Below are positions 1-6,637 of a stretch of 8,688 nt of DNA, in pieces. Source of the DNA: an uncultured Lachnospiraceae bacterium (lineage in GTDB: Bacteria; Bacillota; Clostridia; Lachnospirales; Lachnospiraceae). Within the stretch, counting starts at the first letter, position 1; each line of letters opens with the position of its first letter. Under the pieces are notes generated by a model. That model was given only the letters and a program-made list of their open reading frames with translations, searched no databases and was not told the origin of the DNA. The position numbers were made by a program, and so were the translations under genes. Location of the stretch: the NCBI GenBank assembly GCA_946611525.1, contig CAMODS010000047.1, positions 1 through 8,688 on the forward strand, read 5' to 3'.

Positions 1-534
1 TGCAGCCAAAGGCGCCGCGGAATGGTCTCCCAGATTTCCCGTAACTAGGATGGCATCCCCATCCTTTGCATTTTCAGCAGAGATATCCAGCCCCTCCGGC
101 ACATAGCCCACACCGGAGGTATTGATGTAGATCCCGCCGCTGCCCTCTATAACCTTGGTGTCCCCGGCAACTATAAGCACTCCCGCCTCGTCTGCCGTCT
201 GTCTCATGGACTCAGCGATCCGTCTTAGGGAAGCCGCATCCGCACCCTCTTCAATTATAAAACCGCAGGTGATATATTTGGGCACAGCCCCCCTTGACAA
301 AAGGTCATTTATCGTGCCGCAGATACAAAGCCTGCCGATATCCCCGTTGGGAAAAAACAACGGAGTCACCACAAAACTGTCCGTGGTGATGGCAATGGTA
401 CCGCATCCCTCCACCACTGCCGCATCCTCCATCCTGTTTAAAATGTGATTTGAAAATGCCTTTTCAAATATCTCGTGAATAAGCTCTGACGTTGCGCTTC
501 CGCCGCTGCCATGAGCCATAGTGATCCTGTCCAT
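1..534 (-). CDS. hypE: Hydrogenase expression/formation protein HypE (N-terminal part, cut by window edge)
   Basis: HypE is a cytosolic ATP-dependent enzyme that dehydrates the carbamoyl group on its own C-terminal cysteine to a thiocyanate. It then passes the cyanide to HypC-HypD for the Fe(CN)2CO centre of [NiFe] hydrogenase. The 178 visible codons translate without a stop and carry family hallmarks: MAHGSGG near the N-terminus (residues 6-12), TTDSFVVTPLFFP (49-61), GDIG followed by CGTINDL, GFIIEEG, VAGDTKV (about 122-128) and TGNLGDH near the edge. These belong to the PurM/AIR-synthase-like fold that binds ATP. The start is ATG at 534, with an in-frame TAA two codons upstream and AAGGGAG at 547-541, 6 nt away. 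The C-terminal cysteine lies outside the window and cannot be checked. It is divergent from the plus-strand gene at 691. Family identity is certain; whether the gene is intact is unknown. Confidence 0.95.
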   Translation of the reverse strand, partial: MDRITMAHGSGGSATSELIHEIFEKAFSNHILNRMEDAAVVEGCGTIAITTDSFVVTPLFFPNGDIGRLCICGTINDLLSRGAVPKYITCGFIIEEGADAASLRRIAESMRQTADEAGVLIVAGDTKVIEGSGGIYINTSGVGYVPEGLDISAENAKDGDAILVTGNLGDHSAAPLAA

Positions 535-591
535 ACATTACTCCCTTTTCATTATCCCAAGCAAAGCAAAGGATCCTTTTTATCTTAAATT

Positions 592-621
592 ATTATACTA
601 TATATGGAAAAATTTTGTAGA
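592..621 (-). promoter_or_regulatory. Candidate hypE promoter
   Basis: On the minus strand there is TATAAT (597-592) preceded, after an 18-nt spacer, by TCTACA (621-616), which matches 4 of 6 bases of the -35 consensus. This predicts transcription starting near 585 and a leader of about 50 nt before the hypE ATG at 534. The surrounding DNA is AT-rich. The -35 element overlaps the weak -35 region of the divergent plus-strand promoter. The assignment is by consensus match only. Confidence 0.4.
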
Positions 622-646
622 TTAAAAAAGGCTCTAAAGGTATAAT
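618..646 (+). promoter_or_regulatory. Candidate promoter of the 691-1770 gene
   Basis: A perfect -10 hexamer TATAAT lies at 641-646. With a 17-nt spacer the -35 position (618-623) reads TAGATT, only a 3 of 6 match, so the promoter may be weak or need an activator. The predicted start is near 653, about 38 nt before the ATG, exactly where the near-palindrome at 653-670 begins. Confidence 0.45.
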
Positions 647-652
647 GATCAC

Positions 653-670
653 TATAAACACGTGTCTATA
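653..670. promoter_or_regulatory. Near-perfect 18-bp palindrome, candidate operator
   Basis: The sequence TATAAACACGTGTCTATA pairs in 8 of 9 symmetric positions around an ACACGTGT core; the one mismatch is 657/666. It starts 7 nt after the -10 hexamer at 641-646, so it would cover the first transcribed bases, a classic repressor position. A further ACAC at 670-673 can pair with the GTGT at 662-665, giving an alternative small hairpin. No T-tract follows, so it is not a terminator. The regulator is not identifiable. Confidence 0.4.
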
Positions 671-690
671 CACAAAAGGGGAGAGTTGTT

Positions 691-1770
691 ATGAATCTTG
701 GCATTTTACCGGATGGATCCTTAAGCTCACGGCTCAAGGGTGATCTTTATTGGAAAAAACAAAAGCTGATGCTGCGTTCTGCACAGGATTTAAAGCATCA
801 CAATCCGGCAACCGATCATTTCCTTTCAAAGTTTGAGCTGGCGTCTTCTAATGGCACTGTTTTCTTTTCATCCATTGAAGATATAAAGGATGAGCACGGC
901 GATACAGCTACGGATCTTCCGAGGCCACAGTACAGCAACCAAATCCAGGAGCATCGTCTCAGTCCCATGGCCATTCCGGAGTATGATGAGTTCATCCCCG
1001 AAAACTATATCTCACAGATCAAAAACGCATCCCTGACCGTAAAGACCTATCATGACAATGGCCGTTTTATGGGACTATGTATCACCGGAGTTCACAGTGG
1101 ATGGCTGGAGCTGGTGTGGATGTCAAATCCTGAAGGGGTCACACCGGATGAGATCATGGGGCTTATCTCTCTTATTTTAGATCGAGCCAGGGATGAGAAA
1201 AAATACAAGGGTGCTTTCGTGGAGCTTCATATGGCTCCCGAGACCGCGCAAATGGAGAATAATCTCCGTGCCTGCGGGATGCGAACCCTTCATGTAAAAA
1301 ACAACCTCTACGAGCTTAGGGTAAAGGACATCGTTCCCATGGACGGTCTTTCCGCAGCCATGCAAAGGCACCAATGTCAGGTAGTCTCACATGCCGGTGA
1401 GGATGTAAAGTCTGCTCTGGAGGATATCCTGTATGAGGAAAAATCGCCTGTACCCGTGGCCTTTCCCGTTCCATGGAGCAAATGCCGGCAGGATCTGTCT
1501 TTTTTATATCATGACAAAGCTTCCGGAAGTGCCGGTCTTTTACTGGTATCGGAGATGAGTGATACACTTGTTTTTGATCTTTTGTATGGCAAGACTCCGG
1601 TGATCACCGCAGCACTTTTGGGCCATGCCATAAAGGCATCAGAGTCCCTGCTGTCACCTGACCAAAAGATTTTGATCCCAATAGTTTTGGAGGCCACCCG
1701 TCCGTTGGTTGAAAAGCTTGCTCCCACTGCCACCCGCGAAGAACTGGTGGAGGCAGTCATCAGATTTTAA
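691..1770 (+). CDS. Uncharacterised protein with two GNAT-like units (tentative)
   Basis: I do not recognise a named family for this 359-residue protein. It has no signal peptide or membrane segment and should be cytosolic. The first 100 residues look like a separate N-terminal region. Residues about 105-212 follow a GNAT-like order: strand (WLELVWMS, 138-145), helix (TPDEIMGLISLILDRARDE), strand (GAFVELHMAP, 174-183), helix (TAQMENNLRACGM), final strand (NNLYELRV). Residues about 225-345 repeat a similar order: VFDLLYG, a helix at 306-321, the strand KILIPIVLEA, and a helix ending EKLAP. The Q/RxxGxG/A acetyl-CoA loop is absent from both units, so acetyltransferase activity is doubtful. Start ATG 691 has AAGGGGAG at 676-683, 7 nt away. 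The gene stands alone, divergent from hypE and convergent with cysK. It is surely a real gene; the fold assignment is an inference from secondary-structure pattern. Confidence 0.85.
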   Translation: MNLGILPDGSLSSRLKGDLYWKKQKLMLRSAQDLKHHNPATDHFLSKFELASSNGTVFFSSIEDIKDEHGDTATDLPRPQYSNQIQEHRLSPMAIPEYDEFIPENYISQIKNASLTVKTYHDNGRFMGLCITGVHSGWLELVWMSNPEGVTPDEIMGLISLILDRARDEKKYKGAFVELHMAPETAQMENNLRACGMRTLHVKNNLYELRVKDIVPMDGLSAAMQRHQCQVVSHAGEDVKSALEDILYEEKSPVPVAFPVPWSKCRQDLSFLYHDKASGSAGLLLVSEMSDTLVFDLLYGKTPVITAALLGHAIKASESLLSPDQKILIPIVLEATRPLVEKLAPTATREELVEAVIRF

Positions 1771-1783
1771 CAGATAACAGAAG

Positions 1784-1807
1784 CTCCCGGCAATGCATTG
1801 CCGGGAG
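1784..1807. terminator. Bidirectional intrinsic terminator between convergent genes
   Basis: A perfect 24-bp inverted repeat has arms CTCCCGGCAA and TTGCCGGGAG around a TGCA loop. It lies 13 nt after the plus-strand stop codon and 34 nt after the cysK stop on the other strand. On the plus strand it is followed by TTTCTTT, with flanking A residues at 1781-1782 extending the stem. On the minus strand it is followed by a weaker CTTCTGTT tract. It is therefore a good terminator for the plus-strand gene and a plausible one for metY-cysK. Confidence 0.85.
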
Positions 1808-1841
1808 TTTCTTTGAAGTATGTATTGTAAAAGAAGGAGGA

Positions 1842-2774
1842 TCACTCTGTAAAAAGTGCCGTGGAATAATATCTGTCGCCGCTGTCGGGAAGGAGCGCCA
1901 CGATCACCTTTCCCTCGTTTTCCGGACGCTTTGCAAGCTCGATAGCTCCGAAAAGAGCCGCACCTGAAGATATACCTACGGATATACCTTCTTTTTTTGC
2001 CAAAAGCTTTGCAGTGGCAAAGGCATCCTCGTTGGCAGCCTTGAAGATCTCGTCATAGACAGAAGTATTTAAAACATCGGGCACAAAGCCGGCTCCAATA
2101 CCCTGGATCTTGTGTGCACCGGGCTTACCCTCGGAAAGAACCGGTGAATCGGCGGGCTCCAAAGCCACCACCTTAACATCACTATTCTGCTCTTTTAAGT
2201 ATTCGCCTACACCTGTTACCGTACCGCCGGTGCCCACACCTGCAATAAAGATATCTACTTTGCCGTCTGTATCCTGCCAGATCTCAGGACCTGTGGTGGC
2301 CTTATGCACAGCAGGATTGGCAGGGTTTACAAACTGTCCCGGGATAAAGCCTCCGGGGATCTCTTCCTTGAGCTCGTTCGCCTTTTCGATAGCACCCTTC
2401 ATACCCTTTGAACCCTCGGTGAGCACCAGCTCTGCTCCGTAGGCCTTTAAGATATTTCTGCGTTCCACACTCATGGTCTCAGGCATGGTAAGGATTATCC
2501 TGTAACCCTTTGCTGCAGCGATGGATGCAAGGCCGATACCGGTATTACCCGAGGTGGGTTCGATGATCACCGAGCCCTCTTTCAGCTCTCCCTTTTTCTC
2601 TGCATCCTCTATCATGGCCTTTGCGATACGATCCTTTACGCTGCCTGCAGGATTCAGATACTCAAGCTTTGCAAGAATGGTAGCCTTAAGGCCCAGTTCT
2701 TTTTCAATGTTTACAAGCTCCACTAAGGGAGTGTTTCCTATGAGATCAAGTGTCCCCTTATAGATCTTTGACAT
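1842..2774 (-). CDS. cysK: Cysteine synthase (O-acetylserine sulfhydrylase)
   Basis: This cytosolic PLP enzyme makes L-cysteine and acetate from O-acetyl-L-serine and sulfide, the last step of cysteine synthesis. At 310 residues it has the normal length. Visible motifs are IGNTPLVEL (12-20), NPAGSVKDR with the Schiff-base lysine K47, the substrate loop PTSGNTG (73-79), the PLP-phosphate loop GVGTGGT (179-185), GISSGAA (267-273) and the C-terminal PDSGDRYYST (296-305). Start ATG 2774 is preceded by AGGAAGG at 2787-2781, 6 nt away. The start lies 15 nt after the metY stop, so the two genes are almost certainly co-transcribed and share the promoter at 4130-4158. Nothing looks broken. The related cystathionine beta-synthase family is possible but less likely at this length and with these motifs. 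Confidence 0.96.
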   Translation of the reverse strand: MSKIYKGTLDLIGNTPLVELVNIEKELGLKATILAKLEYLNPAGSVKDRIAKAMIEDAEKKGELKEGSVIIEPTSGNTGIGLASIAAAKGYRIILTMPETMSVERRNILKAYGAELVLTEGSKGMKGAIEKANELKEEIPGGFIPGQFVNPANPAVHKATTGPEIWQDTDGKVDIFIAGVGTGGTVTGVGEYLKEQNSDVKVVALEPADSPVLSEGKPGAHKIQGIGAGFVPDVLNTSVYDEIFKAANEDAFATAKLLAKKEGISVGISSGAALFGAIELAKRPENEGKVIVALLPDSGDRYYSTALFTE

Positions 2775-2789
2775 AATAAACCTTCCTTT

Positions 2790-4070
2790 CTATATTGCAG
2801 CAAACCCCTTTTCCAAGTCTGCTATGATATCATCAATATGCTCTGTTCCTATTGAAAGTCTGATAGTGCTCTGCTTTATCCCCTGATCCAAAAGCTCCTC
2901 TTCGGAAAGCTGTGAATGAGTGGTGGATGCGGGATGGATAACTAAAGACTTCACATCAGCTACATTTGCAAGCAGTGAGAATATCTCAAGTGCATCAATA
3001 AACTTCCAAGCCTCCTCTTTTCCTCCCTTTATGTCAAAGGTGAAAATGGAGCCTCCACCATTGGGGAAGTACCTCTCATAAAGTGCATGATCCGGATGAT
3101 CCGAAAGTGATGGATGATTTACCTTTTCTACCTTTGGATGCTTGCTTAAGAACTCAACCACCTTTTTAGTATTCTCTGCATGTCTCTCAAGTCTCAAGGA
3201 CAGAGTCTCCACGCCCTGAAGAAGTAAAAATGCGGAGAAGGGAGCAAGGGTGGCACCCGAATCACGAAGCAGTATGGCTCTGATATAGGTAACAAACGCT
3301 GCCGGTCCCACAACATCATAGAAGGAAACCCCGTGATAGCTGGGATTGGGATCAGCGATATTGGGATATTTTCCGCTGGCCTTCCAGTCAAACTTGCCGG
3401 CCTCAACTATGATACCACCAAGTGTGGTGCCGTGTCCACCTATAAACTTAGTAGCTGAATGGACTACGATATCTGCACCGTGCTCGATGGGACGAATGAG
3501 ATACGGTGTACCAAAGGTATTGTCAATGACCAGAGGCAGCCCGTGCTTGTGTGCGATGTCTGCGATGGCATCAATGTCAGGAATATCACTGTTGGGATTG
3601 CCAAGAGTCTCAAGATAAATGGCTCTGGTATCATCCTTTATAGCACCCTCAACCTCAGAAAGATCATGTGCATCAACAAAGGTTGTGGTGATCCCGTACT
3701 GCGGAAGAGTGTGTGCCAAAAGATTGTAGGTGCCGCCATAGATGGTCTTTTGGGATACGATATGACCGCCGTTTGCTGCAAGCGCCTGTATGGTATAGGT
3801 GATGGCTGCTGCGCCTGAGGCTACTGCAAGTCCTGCGCTTCCGCCCTCTAAGGCTGCTATACGATCCTCCAAGACACCCTGGGTGGAATTTGTCAGTCTG
3901 CCGTATATGTTTCCCGGATCAGCCAGTCCGAATCTGTCTGCTGCATGCTGGCTGTTGTGGAATACATATGAAGTGGTCTGATAAATGGGAACCGCCCTTG
4001 CATCTGTGGCAGGGTCTGCCTGCTCCTGTCCTACGTGAAGCTGTAATGTTTCAAATCTGTAATCGCTCAT
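2790..4070 (-). CDS. metY: O-acetylhomoserine sulfhydrylase (O-acetylhomoserine aminocarboxypropyltransferase)
   Basis: This cytosolic PLP enzyme of the Cys/Met metabolism family converts O-acetyl-L-homoserine and sulfide to L-homocysteine, feeding methionine synthesis without cystathionine. The 426 residues carry ETLQLHVGQ near the N-terminus, PIYQTTSYVF (28-37), YGRLTNST (56-63, the phosphate-contacting Y and R), ASGAAA (84-89), DNTFGTPYL (183-191, D183 facing the PLP ring), SATKFIGGHGT with the PLP lysine K208, and VIHPASTTHSQ (377-387). Length and the YGRLTNST form favour this activity over cystathionine lyases or methionine gamma-lyase. ATG 4070 is chosen because a perfect AAGGAGG (4085-4079) lies 8 nt upstream. 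An upstream TTG at 4115 would add 15 residues but falls inside the operator-like palindrome and lacks a ribosome binding site. First gene of an operon with cysK. Confidence 0.95.
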   Translation of the reverse strand: MSDYRFETLQLHVGQEQADPATDARAVPIYQTTSYVFHNSQHAADRFGLADPGNIYGRLTNSTQGVLEDRIAALEGGSAGLAVASGAAAITYTIQALAANGGHIVSQKTIYGGTYNLLAHTLPQYGITTTFVDAHDLSEVEGAIKDDTRAIYLETLGNPNSDIPDIDAIADIAHKHGLPLVIDNTFGTPYLIRPIEHGADIVVHSATKFIGGHGTTLGGIIVEAGKFDWKASGKYPNIADPNPSYHGVSFYDVVGPAAFVTYIRAILLRDSGATLAPFSAFLLLQGVETLSLRLERHAENTKKVVEFLSKHPKVEKVNHPSLSDHPDHALYERYFPNGGGSIFTFDIKGGKEEAWKFIDALEIFSLLANVADVKSLVIHPASTTHSQLSEEELLDQGIKQSTIRLSIGTEHIDDIIADLEKGFAAI

Positions 4071-4078
4071 ATCCTTAT

Positions 4079-4085
4079 CCTCCTT
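4079..4085 (-). promoter_or_regulatory. Ribosome binding site fixing the metY start
   Basis: A complete AAGGAGG on the minus strand sits 8 nt before ATG 4070. It selects that codon over the longer TTG-initiated reading at 4115. Confidence 0.85.
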
Positions 4086-4108
4086 ACTTATCCTCATCTT
4101 TTGAATCT

Positions 4109-4124
4109 CTATCAAATTTGATAG
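4109..4124. promoter_or_regulatory. Perfect 16-bp palindrome, candidate operator of metY-cysK
   Basis: CTATCAAATTTGATAG is its own reverse complement over all 16 bases. It begins about 5 nt after the predicted -10 element and covers the predicted transcription start, where a bound repressor would block initiation. The leader from about 4123 to 4070 is only about 50 nt, too short for a SAM riboswitch or T-box, so a DNA-binding regulator is the simpler hypothesis. Cysteine regulons in Firmicutes are often controlled by Rrf2-family (CymR) or LysR-family proteins. I cannot match this site to either. Confidence 0.5.
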
Positions 4125-4129
4125 TCCAC

Positions 4130-4158
4130 ATCTTAAACCTTTTCGCCTACCATGTCAA
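4130..4158 (-). promoter_or_regulatory. Promoter of the metY-cysK operon
   Basis: On the minus strand there is a perfect -35 hexamer TTGACA (4158-4153), a 17-nt spacer, and a -10 hexamer TAAGAT (4135-4130, 4 of 6 to consensus). The predicted start is near 4123. It lies just downstream of the preceding operon's terminator, as expected for an independent transcription unit. Confidence 0.75.
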
Positions 4159-4178
4159 TAGGTTTTAATATTTTTTTT

Positions 4179-4211
4179 AAAAAAACAGCCGCTCCTCTTA
4201 GAGAGCGACTG
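4179..4211 (-). terminator. Intrinsic terminator of the transporter-hypD-GH13 operon
   Basis: Read on the minus strand, arms CAGTCGCTC (4211-4203) and GAGCGGCTG (4194-4186) pair over 9 positions, one of them G-U, with a loop of about 8 nt. Seven T residues (4185-4179) follow. It starts 10 nt after the glycosidase stop codon and separates that gene from the metY promoter. Confidence 0.85.
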
Positions 4212-4220
4212 CTTTATGTT

Positions 4221-5513
4221 TTATACACCGGTGATGATGATAACCGGTTCGCCATCGCAGCTTATGCTGCCGTGGCTTACGTCTACCAGGCTGTCATCTA
4301 TGAGATTTTTGTATACTCCGTCAGGGATGCTTACCTCCACATTGGCACTTTCTCCACGCAGGGAAAATACTCCTACTGCTATACGATTTCCCTTTTCATG
4401 GACAGCTACGCAGATGTCATGACCTTTGTCAGTCATCCGGTATACGCTGTCTGCAAAGATCCCATCTCTTTTTATGGATGAAAGTCTTGCAAAAAGGCCG
4501 CTCATATCTATTCCGTCCTGCGGACTCATATCCACATCATCCTTGTCAAAAAGGCTGGGCAGATGCCTTGCCCCATACTCCTGTCCCGCATATACAAAGG
4601 TCATACCCTTTTGGAAAAAAATAAATGCCGTGTAGTTTTTCAGCGCCTTTTCATCCGGAATGAGGTAGTGCGCCCTCATCTGGTCATGGTTTTCCAAAAA
4701 ACGGATCTTTACATAGTTGTCGGGATAGATGGACTCCTGCCTGTTTACAGCGGCGGCATAGTCCGAAAGGCTGCTCTTTCCCCTGATATATGAAATAAAG
4801 TCCGAATAGATGTCATAGTCATAGCTTAGGTCAAAGGCGCGGAATATCTCTCCGTCCGAATGGACTGTAACGCCCATGCCCCTGAAATGAGTAATAAACT
4901 CCGGCTCCACTGACTCTGCCAGCCAGATGCAGCCCGGGCGGACCTTTTCTACCTCTTTACGTGCTCTCTCCCAAAATGCGATGGGAACCATGGGTGCCAC
5001 GTCACATCGGAAGCCGTCCACGATCCCTGCCCACTTTATCAGGGTCTTAATCTGGTAATCCCAAAGGCCCTCGTTACTGTAGTCCAGATCGATGACATCA
5101 GTCCAGTCTCCCACCCTGTTTCCGAAAGAACCGTCAGGCTTTTTGTAAAACCACTCAGGATGCTCCTGCGACAAAACCGAGTCAGGTGAGGTGTGGTTGT
5201 AGACCACATCTATGATACATTTCATGCCATTTTTATGGATGGTGTCGACGAGGCTTTTCAGATCATCCTCAGTGCCGAATTCAGGGTTGATCGATCTGTA
5301 ATCACTGATGGCATAGGGTGAGCCAAGTGTTCCTTTCCTGTTTTTTACACCAATGGGATGGATGGGCATGAGATAGACGATATCAGTCCCGAGAGCCTTA
5401 ATACGCGGTATATCAGACTCTAATGCCTTAAAGGTTCCCTCCTTGCTGTAATTGCGGACAAAAACCTGGTACATCATCTGGTTGCGAAGTTCCTTTTTCG
5501 TGTTGTCAGCCAT
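4221..5513 (-). CDS. Intracellular alpha-amylase-family glycosidase (GH13)
   Basis: A retaining alpha-glucan-active enzyme of family GH13, 430 residues. The (beta/alpha)8 barrel covers most of the protein, followed by a short all-beta C-terminal domain from about residue 350. All conserved regions are present: region I DVVYNH (102-107), region II GFRCDVA (167-173, nucleophile D171), region III WLAESVE (general acid E200) and region IV ENHD (274-277, D277). There is no signal peptide, so it probably acts on imported or stored oligosaccharides. Subfamily and exact substrate cannot be read; maltodextrin hydrolase or glucanotransferase activity are options. ATG 5513 is chosen because AAGGGAGG (5528-5521) lies 7 nt upstream; the ATG at 5519 is only 1 nt from it. 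It lies 56 nt after hypD and ends at a strong terminator, so it is probably last in that operon. No sugar transporter is adjacent. Confidence 0.92.
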   Translation of the reverse strand: MADNTKKELRNQMMYQVFVRNYSKEGTFKALESDIPRIKALGTDIVYLMPIHPIGVKNRKGTLGSPYAISDYRSINPEFGTEDDLKSLVDTIHKNGMKCIIDVVYNHTSPDSVLSQEHPEWFYKKPDGSFGNRVGDWTDVIDLDYSNEGLWDYQIKTLIKWAGIVDGFRCDVAPMVPIAFWERARKEVEKVRPGCIWLAESVEPEFITHFRGMGVTVHSDGEIFRAFDLSYDYDIYSDFISYIRGKSSLSDYAAAVNRQESIYPDNYVKIRFLENHDQMRAHYLIPDEKALKNYTAFIFFQKGMTFVYAGQEYGARHLPSLFDKDDVDMSPQDGIDMSGLFARLSSIKRDGIFADSVYRMTDKGHDICVAVHEKGNRIAVGVFSLRGESANVEVSIPDGVYKNLIDDSLVDVSHGSISCDGEPVIIITGV

Positions 5514-5569
5514 ATCCATACCTCCCTTATCATTAAAAACTAAGCTTTCCTGTCAATTTGAATCTTATA

Positions 5570-6616
5570 TCAATCCCTCCTTCCGTTGGACAAATAGGAA
5601 AAGCAGCTACCCTCCGTGGAAACCATGCATGCCCCCTGTGGCGTCATGGGTGTGCACACCTTTTTGTAGAGCGGACACTCATAGGGCTTTATCTTTCCCA
5701 TAAGTACCTGATCGCAGCGGCAGGCTGCATTTTTCTTGTGGTCCTCTACCAGATCCGCACTTTTTGCATCATATTTTTCGTAGCTTTTGGCAATAAGCCG
5801 CCCCGATCCAGTCACATTTCCCATACCGCGCCAGGTAGCATCAGACTGGGTAAAGTACCTGTCCGTAAGCTCCTTTGCCGCTAAGTTTCCTTCCCTTGTA
5901 ACCACGCTGGGATAGTAGTTTTTTACCACGCCTTTTCCAATATTTTTTACGATGCCATAAAGGGCTATCAGAAGCTCATTCCCCTGAAAGCCTGATACCC
6001 CAAATGGGATACCGTACTTTTCGGCCAAAGGTTCAAAAATACCATAACCGGTCACCACAGACACGTGCCCGGGAGCAATGAAGCCATCAATAGGCGCACC
6101 GTTTTTTAAAAGGTGGTCGATAACCTGAGGCATTGTCTTTAGGGCTGTAAGAAGCTTAACATTTTCAATATCTTCGGCTACCAACCTGTCTATAAGCGTG
6201 GCATACACCGGTGTAGTGGTCTCAAAGCCCACCGCAGCGAAAATAAAAGTCTTTTGGGGCTGCGCCTTGGCTTTTTCAATGATATCCATGGGGGAGTAGA
6301 CCATCAAAACCTCCGCCCCCTCTCCCCTGACATCGGAAAGACTCTTTTTGCTTCCCGGAACCCGGATCAGATCACCAAAGGTGGCGATTATGGTATCCGG
6401 CTCTTTTGACAGATCTATAAGCCGGTCAATGTATGAAGACGGAGTGACACACACCGGACACCCGGGACCGGAAAGGAGATGTATCCTTTCGGATAACATA
6501 CCGGGGATGCCGTATTTTGCGATGGCTTCCGTATGTGATCCGCAGACCTCCATGATGTTTATGTCGTCTCCGTCATAGTTTTTCAGATAGTTTTTTATCT
6601 CATCTAACGTGATCAT
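5570..6616 (-). CDS. hypD: Hydrogenase maturation protein HypD
   Basis: HypD is the cytosolic iron-sulfur scaffold that, with HypC, assembles the Fe(CN)2CO moiety and receives cyanide from HypE before insertion into a [NiFe] hydrogenase large subunit. The 348 residues carry MEVCGSHT (22-29, C25), SGPGCPVCVTP (49-59, C53 and C56), GFETTTP (130-136) and PGHVS (182-186). The C-terminal cysteine-rich region has C299, C301, C314, C321, C330 and C338, which includes the 4Fe-4S ligands. The usual CGTH motif is CGSH here, a mild substitution. All the expected cysteines are present, so the protein looks functional. ATG 6616 is the only reasonable start but its ribosome binding site is weak. It begins 21 nt after the ABC ATPase stop, so translation may be coupled to it. 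The position is odd: hypE lies about 5 kb away and no other hyp gene is adjacent. Confidence 0.96.
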   Translation of the reverse strand: MITLDEIKNYLKNYDGDDINIMEVCGSHTEAIAKYGIPGMLSERIHLLSGPGCPVCVTPSSYIDRLIDLSKEPDTIIATFGDLIRVPGSKKSLSDVRGEGAEVLMVYSPMDIIEKAKAQPQKTFIFAAVGFETTTPVYATLIDRLVAEDIENVKLLTALKTMPQVIDHLLKNGAPIDGFIAPGHVSVVTGYGIFEPLAEKYGIPFGVSGFQGNELLIALYGIVKNIGKGVVKNYYPSVVTREGNLAAKELTDRYFTQSDATWRGMGNVTGSGRLIAKSYEKYDAKSADLVEDHKKNAACRCDQVLMGKIKPYECPLYKKVCTPMTPQGACMVSTEGSCFSYLSNGRRD

Positions 6617-6637
6617 ATGTATTACCGTTTTAAAGGA

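Noticed and set aside
155..448. Plus-strand open frame opposite hypE, and similar frames opposite cysK, metY, GH13, hypD and the ATPase
   Set aside because: These are antisense shadows of strongly conserved genes. They lack ribosome binding sites and recognisable protein motifs.
1831..1842. GAAGGAGG on the plus strand, looking like a ribosome binding site
   Set aside because: No start codon follows at a usable distance, and the region opens into the antisense of cysK with no supported frame.
4071..4115. Longer metY reading from TTG 4115
   Set aside because: The extra 15 residues are not typical of the family, the codon lies inside the palindrome, and a perfect AAGGAGG serves ATG 4070.
4152..4481. 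Plus-strand open frame starting upstream of the GH13 3' end
   Set aside because: It runs through the metY promoter and the terminator hairpin, then antisense to the GH13 gene. Its composition looks like a shadow.
5528..5556. TTGACA (5556-5551, minus) with an AATGAT-like hexamer as a promoter for the GH13 gene
   Set aside because: With 16-18 nt spacing the -10 would fall next to, and the transcription start inside, the ribosome binding site at 5528-5521, so the mRNA would lose its initiation signal.
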